A stretch of 48,072 nt of DNA from JALVIU01 sp964462295. Its GTDB lineage: Bacteria > Atribacterota > JALVIU01. The notes beneath the pieces were generated by a model. It saw nothing but the letters and a program-made list of their open reading frames with translations. It was not told the origin of the DNA and ran no database searches. A program made the translations under genes and the position numbers. Shown here piece by piece: positions 8,263 to 16,556 of this stretch; the stretch's first letter is position 1; the number at the start of each line of letters is the position of its first letter. The stretch is taken from contig CAYWXH010000008.1 in the NCBI GenBank assembly GCA_964462295.1, forward strand, positions 1 to 48,072, in the 5' to 3' direction.

Positions 8263-9415
8263 AGGATTAAGACCTACATGGATGGAAATAGATCTAGGTG
8301 CACTTTCATATAATACAAAAATTATAAAGGAAAAAATAGAAAAAGATGCAAAACTTATTGCAGTTGTCAAGGGAAATGCCTATAGTCATGGGGCTCCTAT
8401 AGTTTCTTCTGTTTTTTTGGAATCTGGTGCGAGTATGCTTGCTGTTGCGGCAACTCAAGAGGCTGTTATTCTGCGGGAAAATGGGATAGATGCCCCGATA
8501 CTTATTCTTGGTCCAACCTTTCCACATGAGGCAGAGACATTGGTAAAATATAACCTTATCCCTACTGTTACTACAACTTCTATATTAGATGCCTTAAATG
8601 ATGAAGCAGAGAGGGCAAAAAAGATACTGAATATACATCTTAAAGTAGATACTGGTATGGGAAGAATTGGTTTTTTCCCCGAAGAGATTGGAGATATAAT
8701 TGATAAAATTTTAGGATACAAAAATATCCGAATTACAGGTATGTTTTCTCACTTTTCCTCATCTTCTGAAGATGAGGAATATACAATGCTCCAATTTGAA
8801 AGATTTGAAGAGGCAAAAAAGATAGCAGAGTCCAAAGTCCATATAGATATGTACCATATTGCAAATAGTGCAGCAATATTGCTTTATCCAAAAACACATT
8901 TGGATGGGGTAAGACCTGGTATTTTACTTTATGGATATTTCCCTGGGGAAGGGAAAAATTTTGATTTACCCATAAAAAAGACCTTAGAGTTTAAAACAAA
9001 GGTAGGATATATAAAGGAAGTTCCAGAGGGTACCCCTATAGGGTATAGTAAAACTTTTGTGACTACACGAAAGACCAAGATTGCAACATTGCCTGTAGGT
9101 TATGCAGATGGCTATCATAGGTTTTTGTCAAATAAAGGCAAAGTTATAATAAATGGAGAATTTGCACCTGTAATAGGTAGGGTATGTATGGATCAAATAA
9201 TGGTGGATGTGACAGATGTGGAAGATGTAAAGATCGGAGATGAAGTGACTCTTTTGGGTAAACAGGGTGATAAAGAGGTATGGCTTACCGATTGGGCCAA
9301 ACTTACGGGGGCAAGTGTCCATCAACTACTTATTGATCTGGATAGGATACGTCCTATAAAGGTCTATAAAAGGGGAGAAAAGATAGAAAAGATTGTATAT
9401 CCTTATGGACTATGA
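8249..9415 (+). CDS. alr: Alanine racemase
   Basis: The PLP enzyme interconverts L- and D-alanine for peptidoglycan. The 388-residue product starts MIDFKGLRPTWMEIDLGAL, places the PLP lysine at residue 41 (AVVKGNAYSHG, where most Alr proteins have KANAYGHG), and has the second catalytic tyrosine in PVGYADGYHR. GRVCMDQIMVDVT is the usual dimer and substrate motif. ATG 8249 follows GAGGAGGAG at ideal spacing; an in-frame TTG at 8234 lies upstream of that site and is rejected. It overlaps nnr by 14 nt. Its family features separate it from the ornithine racemase-like gene at 1513. Confidence 0.95.
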   Translation: MIDFKGLRPTWMEIDLGALSYNTKIIKEKIEKDAKLIAVVKGNAYSHGAPIVSSVFLESGASMLAVAATQEAVILRENGIDAPILILGPTFPHEAETLVKYNLIPTVTTTSILDALNDEAERAKKILNIHLKVDTGMGRIGFFPEEIGDIIDKILGYKNIRITGMFSHFSSSSEDEEYTMLQFERFEEAKKIAESKVHIDMYHIANSAAILLYPKTHLDGVRPGILLYGYFPGEGKNFDLPIKKTLEFKTKVGYIKEVPEGTPIGYSKTFVTTRKTKIATLPVGYADGYHRFLSNKGKVIINGEFAPVIGRVCMDQIMVDVTDVEDVKIGDEVTLLGKQGDKEVWLTDWAKLTGASVHQLLIDLDRIRPIKVYKRGEKIEKIVYPYGL

Positions 9416-9885
9416 GAAAAGAAATAAGGCTTTCCTCTCCAGCATGTACAGAAAAATTAGGTAAGGAGATTGGAAAAAAGATAAAAAAACCCTTTCCTAT
9501 ACTCTTATTTGGAGACCTAGGTACAGGTAAGACTGTATTTGTAAGGGGTCTTGCACGAGGGGTAGGAACCTCAGAGAGGGTCAAGAGTCCTTCATTTACT
9601 ATACTTTATGTGTATGAGGGGGGAGGTTTCCCTATATATCATTTTGATCTTTATAGATTAGACAGGGAAGGGGTAGGTGAGCTTATAAGAGATGGTTATT
9701 TTGAAAAAGAGGGTATTGTCGTAATAGAATGGGCTGAAAAATTCCCTATGTCTTATTTTCCTTACTCTTTAAAGGTGGAATTTTTATTTATAGATGAGAT
9801 GACGCGAGAGCTTCTCTTTTCTTCAGATGATTTAGAAATAACTAATCTTATAGATGAGGTAATAGATGAATATAGTTGCAATTGA
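9412..9885 (+). CDS. tsaE: tRNA threonylcarbamoyladenosine biosynthesis ATPase TsaE
   Basis: A 157-residue P-loop ATPase with GDLGTGKT at residues 34-41, then SPSFTILYVYEG and HFDLYRL, both typical of TsaE (YjeE). It works with TsaB and TsaD to place t6A at position 37 of ANN-decoding tRNAs. The ATG overlaps the alr stop as ATGA, and tsaB starts within its last 20 nt. tsaD is not in the window. Confidence 0.94.
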   Translation: MRKEIRLSSPACTEKLGKEIGKKIKKPFPILLFGDLGTGKTVFVRGLARGVGTSERVKSPSFTILYVYEGGGFPIYHFDLYRLDREGVGELIRDGYFEKEGIVVIEWAEKFPMSYFPYSLKVEFLFIDEMTRELLFSSDDLEITNLIDEVIDEYSCN

Positions 9886-10510
9886 TACTTCTTCAAAGGC
9901 CTTAGATATCTCCTTTGTAAATGGAGAGGGTGTATTTTTAAATATATCTCTCTTAGGAAAAGAGAGGACTTCAAAGAATTTAATAATGGCCCTAAAGAGG
10001 CTTTTAGAGTTTAGCAATCTTACCATTTCAGATATTGAGGGAATTGTGATAGTAAGGGGTCCGGGTTCCTTTACAGGTTTAAAGTTGGGAATGACTCTAG
10101 GAAAAATTATTGCTTACTTTGAAAAAGTGCCTATTTTGGGTGTAGATTTATTTGAGATTATTTCATTTAATTATAGATATCTTATGGATAATATAGAAAT
10201 ACTTATACCCTCGAGAAAGAGGGAATTTTATTATGCTAAGTATGTTCCTCACGATGGACTTGGGGAATACAAAGTAATTAGAGAAGAAGAGTTTTCTTAT
10301 ATACTTGATGTAGATAGCTGGATTTTTGCACCTACCACAGAGACAAAAGAGAAATTAAAGGAATATGGGTTTTCAAAGATAATCCCTGGATGGGAATTTG
10401 TATCAAAGGCCTACATAGCAGCGATTCTTGGTGGAGAAAAGATTAAAAGTGGACAGATGGATGACCCCTATACAATTTCTCCCCTTTATATGAGGAAATT
10501 CCCATTTTAA
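9866..10510 (+). CDS. tsaB: tRNA threonylcarbamoyladenosine biosynthesis protein TsaB
   Basis: The 214-residue protein has the ASKHA-fold N-terminus MNIVAIDTSSKALDISF and GPGSFTGLKLGMTLGK near residues 66-81. TsaB is a catalytically inactive paralogue that scaffolds TsaD and TsaE in t6A synthesis. The ATG at 9866 lies 5 nt after GAGGT and overlaps tsaE by 20 nt, so the two are probably translationally coupled. The operon ends here, about 57 bp before the hrcA operator. Confidence 0.92.
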   Translation: MNIVAIDTSSKALDISFVNGEGVFLNISLLGKERTSKNLIMALKRLLEFSNLTISDIEGIVIVRGPGSFTGLKLGMTLGKIIAYFEKVPILGVDLFEIISFNYRYLMDNIEILIPSRKREFYYAKYVPHDGLGEYKVIREEEFSYILDVDSWIFAPTTETKEKLKEYGFSKIIPGWEFVSKAYIAAILGGEKIKSGQMDDPYTISPLYMRKFPF

Positions 10511-10525
10511 CATATTTTTTGCCTA

Positions 10526-10554
10526 TTGACTTTTTGAATAGAAAGTGGTATATT
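10526..10554 (+). promoter_or_regulatory. Promoter of the hrcA operon
   Basis: TTGACT (10526-10531) and TATATT (10549-10554) are 17 bp apart. The predicted start near 10561 lies just before the CIRCE element, so HrcA bound there would block initiation or escape. Confidence 0.78.
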
Positions 10555-10567
10555 AATAAATAGAAAA

Positions 10568-10594
10568 TTAGCAGACTCAAGTGGAGAGTGCTAA
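10568..10594 (+). promoter_or_regulatory. CIRCE heat-shock operator
   Basis: The right arm GAGTGCTAA (10586-10594) is a perfect CIRCE half. The left arm TTAGCAGAC (10568-10576) matches 7 of 9 bases of TTAGCACTC, and the spacer is the standard 9 nt. Its position between promoter and hrcA ATG is the classical autoregulatory site for the HrcA repressor. Confidence 0.9.
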
Positions 10595-10607
10595 AGAGGT
10601 GATTGTT

Positions 10608-11645
10608 ATGCTTACGAAAAGACAGCAAGATATACTAAAAGCAGTTATTCAATCTCATATTAGAACTGCCTCTCCCGTAAGTTCTAAACATATATATGAA
10701 AAATATCCTATAGGGGTAAGTCCTGCAACTATAAGAAATGAGATGCAACACCTTGAAGAGATGGGTTATCTATATCAACCTCACACCTCTTCAGGAAGGC
10801 TGCCCACAGAGAAGGGTTATAAGTTTTATATAGAGCACCTTATGGAAAATAGAGGGCTTTCTCCTTTGGAAAAAAAGAAGATCATAAAGGAATTTTCTAA
10901 GGAAGAGGGAAGAAATATAGAAGATATGGTAAAAAACACAGCCATATTTCTCTCTGAACTTGCTGATAATGTAGGAATAATTGTGGCACCACGACTTTTC
11001 AATACACCTGTTGTAAAAATAGAGCTTGTGCTATTATCAGAGGGAAAGATTTTGGCTATTTTGATATTAAAAGGTGGAATCACTATCGATAGGATTCTTA
11101 CTATAAAAGAAAAGCTAACTCAAGAGGAGCTTGATAGGGTTTCTAAAAGATTAAGTAATATAATATATGGCAAGACCCTTTTAGAAATAAGGGGACATTA
11201 TCTGGAAGAGGTAGTAACTGAACTTATAAAGTTTGATAGATTGATAAGAAAGCTCAAGAAAATCCTTGAAGAGTTCTTTAAACTTGCAGGGGAAAAGATA
11301 GTATATCTTGAGGGTGTATCACACATTATTTCAAAACCTGAATTTGAAAATTCAGAGTATGTAAAGCATATCCTTTATATGTTAGATGATAGGGAGCTTT
11401 TAAATTCTATTATAGAAAATAAAGTAGATAGACCTGATAAGAGGATTAGTGTAATTATGGGAAGTGAGATAGATGATGAACTTCTAAATGGATGCTCTCT
11501 TGTGGTGGCATCTTATGGATTTCATGGATTTCGTGTTGGAAATATAGGGGTATTAGGCCCCCTAAGAATGGACTATTCGAAGGTAGTATCTGTAGTAGAT
11601 TTCCTCTCTGAAACCCTTACAAAATATCTTAATAAAACTATGTAA
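10608..11645 (+). CDS. hrcA: Heat-inducible transcription repressor HrcA
   Basis: The 345-residue protein begins MLTKRQQDILKAVIQSHIRT, a winged-helix segment, followed by SPATIRNEMQHLEEMGYLYQPHTSSGRLPTEKGYK, the diagnostic HrcA N-terminal block; the C-terminal GAF-like dimerisation part ends in GVLGPLRMDYSKVVSVVDFLS. It binds CIRCE and represses the chaperone operon until heat draws off GroEL. ATG 10608 follows AAGAGGTGA; an in-frame GTG at 10581 lies inside the CIRCE element and is not credible. grpE follows after 17 nt. Confidence 0.96.
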   Translation: MLTKRQQDILKAVIQSHIRTASPVSSKHIYEKYPIGVSPATIRNEMQHLEEMGYLYQPHTSSGRLPTEKGYKFYIEHLMENRGLSPLEKKKIIKEFSKEEGRNIEDMVKNTAIFLSELADNVGIIVAPRLFNTPVVKIELVLLSEGKILAILILKGGITIDRILTIKEKLTQEELDRVSKRLSNIIYGKTLLEIRGHYLEEVVTELIKFDRLIRKLKKILEEFFKLAGEKIVYLEGVSHIISKPEFENSEYVKHILYMLDDRELLNSIIENKVDRPDKRISVIMGSEIDDELLNGCSLVVASYGFHGFRVGNIGVLGPLRMDYSKVVSVVDFLSETLTKYLNKTM

Positions 11646-11662
11646 TAGTGAGGTGGTAGGTA

Positions 11663-12271
11663 ATGACAGAAAAAGAAAAAAAGAATGATAAAAATTATAA
11701 AGACCTTGAAAAAGAAGAGCTTATAAATTTATTAGAGGAAAAAGATAAATTGATAACTCAACAGGAAAAACTTATAGATGATTTGAGGGCTGAGGTTGAA
11801 GAAAAGGAGAAGACAAAAGAGGAATATCTTGACTATCTAAAAAGATTACAAGCAGATTTTGATAATTTTAGAAAAAGAGTAGATAAAGAAAAGAGAGAAA
11901 TTATCCAAAGGGCAAACGAAGAACTTATAGAGAAATTTCTTCATGTATTGGATAATCTTGAGAGGGCAGAGGATGCTGCTAAAAAGACAAATGATATAAA
12001 GTCATTGATTGAAGGTATTGATGCTATAATAAAACAGTTTAGAAAGATATTGGAACAAGAAGGGGTAACACCTATAAAGGCAGTAGGAGAAAAGTTTGAC
12101 CCTAATTTACACCATGCAATGGCAAAGGTCGAAACAAATGAATATCCTGATGAGACAGTTGTAGAAGAATTACAGAAGGGTTATTATTACAAATCTCATG
12201 TGCTTAGACCCTCTTTAGTAAAGGTAGCAAAGAATATAGAAGAGGAAGAAGAAAATACTGAAGAAGAGTGA
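11663..12271 (+). CDS. grpE: Nucleotide exchange factor GrpE
   Basis: The 202-residue protein is a long charged coiled coil (residues 1-110) followed by the beta domain containing GEKFDPNLHHAM and a KGYYYKSHVLRPSLVKVAK end, all standard for GrpE. It releases ADP from DnaK and acts as a thermosensor in characterised bacteria. The ATG follows GAGGTGGTAGGTA. dnaJ comes 14 nt after the stop; the usual dnaK between them is missing here. Confidence 0.95.
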   Translation: MTEKEKKNDKNYKDLEKEELINLLEEKDKLITQQEKLIDDLRAEVEEKEKTKEEYLDYLKRLQADFDNFRKRVDKEKREIIQRANEELIEKFLHVLDNLERAEDAAKKTNDIKSLIEGIDAIIKQFRKILEQEGVTPIKAVGEKFDPNLHHAMAKVETNEYPDETVVEELQKGYYYKSHVLRPSLVKVAKNIEEEEENTEEE

Positions 12272-12285
12272 TGGGGTGATAGAGG

Positions 12286-13416
12286 ATGTCAAAAAAAGAT
12301 TACTATGAGGTATTAGGTGTTTCTCGTGATGCATCTTATGAAGAGATAAAAAGATCATATAGGAGGCTTGCCAAGCTTTATCACCCAGATACAAATCCAT
12401 CCCCTGATGCAGATGAAAAATTTAAGGAAATAAATGAGGCATACGAAGTTTTAAGTAATCCTGAAAAAAGGGCAAATTACGATAGATATGGCTCTGCTGG
12501 AGGTCCAACATTTGAAGGATTCTCTGGTGGTTTTGGGGTAGATGATCTATTTGGTGGATTTGAAAATATATTTGATATGTTCTTTGGGGGGAGCTCAGCT
12601 TCTCATAGGGCTCAAGATAGAAGAGAGGGTAGCTCCCTTCAGTATACAATTACGATAAGTTTTAGAGAAGCAGCTTTAGGTGCTGAAAAAGAGATAGAAT
12701 ATACAAGATATGATACATGCCCCATCTGTCATGGAACAGGTGTTAAGGCTGGAACAAAACCCAGAACCTGTCCCACATGTAAAGGAACAGGCAGGGTAAG
12801 AGAGGTTCAGAGAACCTTTTTTGGTGAATTTTCTTCTGTTCATACCTGTTCTACATGTCATGGAGAGGGGGTAATAATTGACCATCCATGTGATAAGTGT
12901 AGGGGTACAGGAAGGATAAGAACCAAGAAGAAGATAAAGGTAACTATTCCTCCTGGAATAGAACATGGAACGAGATTAAGGTTTAGAGGAGGAGGAGACA
13001 AAGGAGAGAGGGGAGGTCCTCCAGGAGACCTTTACGTGCTTGTACATGTAGAGGAAGATCCGATATTTAAAAGGGATGGATTAGATATTATATATAATGC
13101 TAAGATAGGTATAGTTACAGCAACATTAGGGGGAGCTATAGAGGTACCTACACTCTATGGGAAAGAACTTATGGAGATTCCCCCAGGGACTCAAAGTGGT
13201 AAGATTTTTAAATTAAAAGGTAAGGGGATAAGGGCATCTGATAGAAGGATAGGAGATCAGATAGTTATTGTAAATGTAGAGGTACCCACCAAGGTTTCAA
13301 AGCATGCAAAAGAGTTACTTTTGGAACTTGCCCATGAACTTGGAGAAAAGAGTGTGGGAAGAGATAATGGAAAATTTATAAATCGTATGAAAAATGTATT
13401 TAAAGGAGGATTTTAA
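12286..13416 (+). CDS. dnaJ: Chaperone DnaJ
   Basis: The 376-residue type I DnaJ is complete. The J domain has HPD at residues 33-35, the Gly/Phe region spans about 70-105, and four CxxCxGxG zinc repeats (CPICHGTG, CPTCKGTG, CSTCHGEG, CDKCRGTG) lie at 145-210, followed by the two beta C-terminal domains. It delivers substrates to DnaK and stimulates its ATPase. The stop codon TAA (13414-13416) shares its last A with the likely start of rsmE, so those two genes are coupled. Confidence 0.96.
   Translation: MSKKDYYEVLGVSRDASYEEIKRSYRRLAKLYHPDTNPSPDADEKFKEINEAYEVLSNPEKRANYDRYGSAGGPTFEGFSGGFGVDDLFGGFENIFDMFFGGSSASHRAQDRREGSSLQYTITISFREAALGAEKEIEYTRYDTCPICHGTGVKAGTKPRTCPTCKGTGRVREVQRTFFGEFSSVHTCSTCHGEGVIIDHPCDKCRGTGRIRTKKKIKVTIPPGIEHGTRLRFRGGGDKGERGGPPGDLYVLVHVEEDPIFKRDGLDIIYNAKIGIVTATLGGAIEVPTLYGKELMEIPPGTQSGKIFKLKGKGIRASDRRIGDQIVIVNVEVPTKVSKHAKELLLELAHELGEKSVGRDNGKFINRMKNVFKGGF
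13404..13409 (+). promoter_or_regulatory. Ribosome binding site that decides the rsmE start
   Basis: AGGAGG lies in the last codons of dnaJ. It is 6 nt before ATC at 13416 and directly adjoins ATT at 13410. An in-frame TAA at 13401-13403 closes the frame upstream, so the start must lie between 13404 and the first conserved residues. Confidence 0.7.
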
Positions 13417-14126
13417 TCGGGGCTTTTTTTGTTGATACAAAGGATGGATATGGGAAGATAGAAGGAGGGGATGCCCACCACCTCCTAAAGGTCTTAAGAC
13501 TTAAAATAGGAGATAGTTTTCCTATAATAGATAGTAAAGGATTTAAAGGTAAGGCCTTAGTTGTTTCTGTAGAAGGGCCTTCTTCTTTAACATTTCGCAT
13601 AGTAGAACTTGAAAGTCATAATCCAGAATTTCCCTTTTCTATTACTTTGGCTCAGGCTCCTATTAAGGGAAAGAGGATCTCTTTCCTTCTTCAAAAGGTT
13701 ACAGAACTTGGTATAACTGAAATTGTCCCTATTATTTCAGAAAGAACGGTAGTAAGAAATGTAAATATTCAAAGGTGGCAAAAGATAGTAGAGGAGGCTT
13801 CTAAACAATCTTTTAGAATATCTATCCCAAAAATAAAAAAAGAGGCAACCTTTAAAGAATTTATAGAAGATGCAAGATATTATACTACAAAGGTAATCCT
13901 CTCTCCCTCTGGAAATGTGCATATTCGAGAATTCATGGAATCCCTCTCTTCTCCAAAAGATTTGGTTTTTCTTGTAGGTCCAGAGGGTGGATTTACCAAA
14001 GGAGAACTTGATTATGCTAAGAGCCTGGGGTTTCTTGAGGTGTCACTTGGAAAAAGGATCTTAAGGGCAGAGACTTCTCCTTTAGTGTTTTTATCAATAT
14101 TAGAATACAAATGGGGTAGACTATGA
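13416..14126 (+). CDS. rsmE: 16S rRNA (uracil-1498-N3)-methyltransferase RsmE, apparent non-canonical start
   Basis: RsmE methylates U1498 in the 16S decoding region. The frame encodes the expected N-terminal PUA-like domain (GAFFVDTKDG, GGDAHHLLKVLRLKIGD) and then the SPOUT methyltransferase domain with QKVTELGITEIVPI and GPEGGFTKGELDYAKSLGF. The only ATG, GTG or TTG in frame is TTG 13647, which would delete the first 77 residues including the conserved AHHLLKVLR. I therefore place the start at ATC 13416, with AGGAGG at 6-nt spacing and a 1-nt overlap with the dnaJ stop; ATT at 13410 is the alternative. Length is then 236 residues, normal for RsmE. A sequencing error is the other explanation. 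Confidence 0.85.
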   Translation: MGAFFVDTKDGYGKIEGGDAHHLLKVLRLKIGDSFPIIDSKGFKGKALVVSVEGPSSLTFRIVELESHNPEFPFSITLAQAPIKGKRISFLLQKVTELGITEIVPIISERTVVRNVNIQRWQKIVEEASKQSFRISIPKIKKEATFKEFIEDARYYTTKVILSPSGNVHIREFMESLSSPKDLVFLVGPEGGFTKGELDYAKSLGFLEVSLGKRILRAETSPLVFLSILEYKWGRL

Positions 14127-15382
14127 AAGTAGCTTTTAAGACTCTGGGATGTAAGGTTAATCAGTATGAGACCTATGCTATAGCTCAAGAATTTAGAGGC
14201 CATGGTTTTGATATCGTAGGATTTGAAGAAGATGCAGATATATACATTATAAATACTTGTGCCGTTACTCAAACCGCTGAAAAAAAATCAAGACAGATGA
14301 TAAGACATGTTTCAAAGAAAGGTTTCACTGTGGTAACAGGGTGTGGGGTAGAAGAATCACCCCTATCTTACTTTTCTATAGAAGGTGTAGATTTGGTAGT
14401 GGGTAATGTCGATAAGGATCTAATATACAAACTTGCCTCAGAGAGACAAAGGGGTATATTTTTAAATAAAGAGTGGCATAGAAGATATACCTATTTTAAT
14501 TTTCCTTCATACACAGAGAAGACAAGGGCATATATAAAGATTCAAGATGGCTGCAATAGGTTTTGTGCATATTGCAAAATTCCTTATTTCAGAGGGGGAG
14601 AACGTTCAAGGGATCCAGATGATTTCTTTCTTGAACTTGAGTCCCTTCTTAAGAGGGGCTTTAAAGAGATCAACCTTTTAGGGATTAACTTGGGTACCTA
14701 TAATTATAAGGGATATAGATTGTATGATCTTCTAAAAGACCTTGAAGAGTTAGAAGGGGAGTTTTGGATAAGATTAAGCTCTATAGAGCCAGAGGATGTA
14801 AGAGCTCTTTTTCCTATTATTGAAGATGCCAAAAAATTAGTACCTCATATCCATATTCCCCTTCAAAGTGGAGATAACGATATTTTAGAGAAGATGAGAA
14901 GGGGATATACTAGGGAATTTTTCACAGAACTCGTAAATGATTTAAGAAAAATCTCCCCCTACATATCTATTACCTCAGATATTATTGTAGGTTTTCCTGG
15001 AGAAGAAAGGGAACATTTTTTGAATTCTTATGAACTATTAGAGAGGCTTAAACTATATAAATTTCATATATTCCCATATTCCAGGCGAGAGAATACACCT
15101 GCATATTATATGAGTGATGATGTTTCCAAGAAGGAGAAGACAGAAAGGGTAAATATATTAAAAAAATTACGAGATGAGCTTATGTTGGAATATCATAAGA
15201 GGTTTATAGGAAAAAAAATTAAGGTATTAGTAGAAGGACTAAGAAGTGAAAAGATACCCTATGGAATGAGCCCCTATTACTTTAGGGTATATATAAAGAA
15301 TGGTCAAGATATATCCCCTGGAAGATTTTATACGGTTTATATTGAAGATATATATAGTGATGGAGTAGTTGGAGAGATATGA
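14123..15382 (+). CDS. mtaB: tRNA t6A37 methylthiotransferase MtaB
   Basis: This 419-residue radical SAM enzyme converts t6A to ms2t6A at tRNA position 37. The N-terminal UPF0004 domain begins MKVAFKTLGCKVNQYET, and the radical SAM cluster CNRFCAYC has Cys144, Cys148 and Cys151. KVNQ at the N-terminus is typical of MtaB rather than MiaB or RimO. A TRAM-like domain closes the protein. It overlaps the rsmE stop as ATGA. It uses as substrate the t6A made with TsaB and TsaE, encoded 4 kb upstream. Confidence 0.92.
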   Translation: MKVAFKTLGCKVNQYETYAIAQEFRGHGFDIVGFEEDADIYIINTCAVTQTAEKKSRQMIRHVSKKGFTVVTGCGVEESPLSYFSIEGVDLVVGNVDKDLIYKLASERQRGIFLNKEWHRRYTYFNFPSYTEKTRAYIKIQDGCNRFCAYCKIPYFRGGERSRDPDDFFLELESLLKRGFKEINLLGINLGTYNYKGYRLYDLLKDLEELEGEFWIRLSSIEPEDVRALFPIIEDAKKLVPHIHIPLQSGDNDILEKMRRGYTREFFTELVNDLRKISPYISITSDIIVGFPGEEREHFLNSYELLERLKLYKFHIFPYSRRENTPAYYMSDDVSKKEKTERVNILKKLRDELMLEYHKRFIGKKIKVLVEGLRSEKIPYGMSPYYFRVYIKNGQDISPGRFYTVYIEDIYSDGVVGEI

Positions 15383-15388
15383 TATAAT
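15380..15388 (+). promoter_or_regulatory. Extended -10 promoter for ttuB-ttuA
   Basis: TGATATAAT at 15380-15388 contains a perfect TATAAT with the TGn extension; its TGA is also the mtaB stop codon. I see no good -35 at 17 bp. The predicted start near 15395 gives a 23-nt leader with AGGAGGT before the ttuB ATG. Confidence 0.6.
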
Positions 15389-15417
15389 GTAAACTGTTAC
15401 TTTAGGAGGTAGGACTT

Positions 15418-15612
15418 ATGGAGATAGAATTCCAAGGAAAAACAAAAACGATAGAGCTATCGTCAAAGATAAAGGTAAAAGAACTTTATAAAAAATTGAG
15501 TATGAGTCCTGAAGAGTATCTTATACTTAAAGATGGAAAACTTATTACACATGATAAGTATCTTGAACCAGATGATAAGATAAGAATAGTAAAGGTAGTC
15601 TCAGGAGGATAA
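15418..15612 (+). CDS. ttuB: ThiS/MoaD-like sulfur carrier protein, TtuB-like
   Basis: The 64-residue protein has the ubiquitin-like beta-grasp pattern (MEIEFQGKTKTIEL, LILKDGKLI, DKIRIVKVVSGG) and ends in the diglycine that is adenylated and thiocarboxylated in this family. It lies directly before a TtuA-like tRNA thiolase, so the TtuB role, as sulfur donor for 2-thiolation of ribothymidine 54 in tRNA, is much likelier than ThiS or MoaD. The final GGA GGA codons for the diglycine also form the ribosome binding site of ttuA. The activating enzyme (TtuC-like) is not in the window. Confidence 0.82.
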   Translation: MEIEFQGKTKTIELSSKIKVKELYKKLSMSPEEYLILKDGKLITHDKYLEPDDKIRIVKVVSGG

Positions 15613-15613
15613 T

Positions 15614-16525
15614 GTGAAGTGTAAAATCTGTAAAAAAGATGCAATAATACATCTTCCTTCTCATAACCTTGCACTCTGTGAGGAGCATTTTTTTGAATTT
15701 TGCAAAAAGAGAGTCGAAAAGGCTATTAAGAGGTATACCCTTTTTACAAAAGAGGAAAAGATCCTTGTTGCACTATCTGGAGGAAAAGATAGCCTTACTG
15801 TAGCATATCTTTTAAAAGAGTTAGGTTATAATATAGAAGGTTACTATATAGATTTGGGAATAGATATATATTCTCAGAAATCTTTTGAAAAGGTAGAACA
15901 ATTTTCTAAGAATTTTAATATAAAAGTCCATGTAGAGAGGGTAAAAGATTTATTTTTTGGACTCTCTATCCCAGAAATTGCATACATTACACGAAGACCT
16001 GCCTGTTCTATATGTGGACATATAAAAAGATATCTTATGAATAGATTTGGATATGAGCATGGTTTTTCTGTACTTGTTACAGGACACAACCTTGATGATG
16101 AGGTGGGTGTCTTATTTGGTAATATCGTAAATTGGAAGATGGGATATCTTGCAAGACAAAGTCCCCTTTTACCATCTTCTAACAAGAAACTTATAAAAAA
16201 GGCAAAACCTTTGGTATTGTGTGGAGAGAGGGAGATAGCGGCCTTTGCACTTACATATGGACTAGACTATATAGAAATGGAATGCCCCCATGTGAAGGGC
16301 TCTACATATTTATACAATAAAGGTCTTATAAATAAATTGGAAGAAAGATCTCCCGGGTCTAAGCTTAGATTTTACCAGGGCTTTTTAGAAAATAAACATC
16401 TATTTAGGGAAGATGAAAAAGTAGAGCTTCATGAGTGTGAAGTCTGTGGATACCCTACTACAGCTCACAGATGTACCTTTTGCAATATACGAAAGAAAGT
16501 GGAAGAGAAGGTAATGGGAAAATAG
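15614..16525 (+). CDS. ttuA: tRNA 2-thiolation enzyme TtuA-like (PP-loop ATPase)
   Basis: The 303-residue protein has the TtuA architecture: an N-terminal zinc finger (CKICKKD with CEEHFFEFC), a PP-loop SGGKDS at residues 55-60, cluster cysteines in RPACSICG and MECPH, and a C-terminal zinc finger CEVCGYPTTAHRCTFC. TtuA activates U54 of tRNA with ATP and inserts sulfur delivered by TtuB, using a [4Fe-4S] cluster. The product s2T54 raises tRNA melting temperature in thermophiles. GTG 15614 follows CAGGAGG by 5 nt. TtcA, the close relative, lacks the terminal zinc fingers and does not pair with a sulfur carrier. Confidence 0.88.
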   Translation: MKCKICKKDAIIHLPSHNLALCEEHFFEFCKKRVEKAIKRYTLFTKEEKILVALSGGKDSLTVAYLLKELGYNIEGYYIDLGIDIYSQKSFEKVEQFSKNFNIKVHVERVKDLFFGLSIPEIAYITRRPACSICGHIKRYLMNRFGYEHGFSVLVTGHNLDDEVGVLFGNIVNWKMGYLARQSPLLPSSNKKLIKKAKPLVLCGEREIAAFALTYGLDYIEMECPHVKGSTYLYNKGLINKLEERSPGSKLRFYQGFLENKHLFREDEKVELHECEVCGYPTTAHRCTFCNIRKKVEEKVMGK

Positions 16526-16556
16526 CGTCCCTAACCTCCTCCTCCACTTTATATAA

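Noticed and set aside
10581..10607. GTG start for hrcA
   Set aside because: It lies inside the CIRCE operator and ahead of the binding site; the family N-terminus begins at ATG 10608.
13647..13649. TTG start for rsmE
   Set aside because: It would delete the conserved N-terminal domain, which is fully encoded upstream in the same frame.
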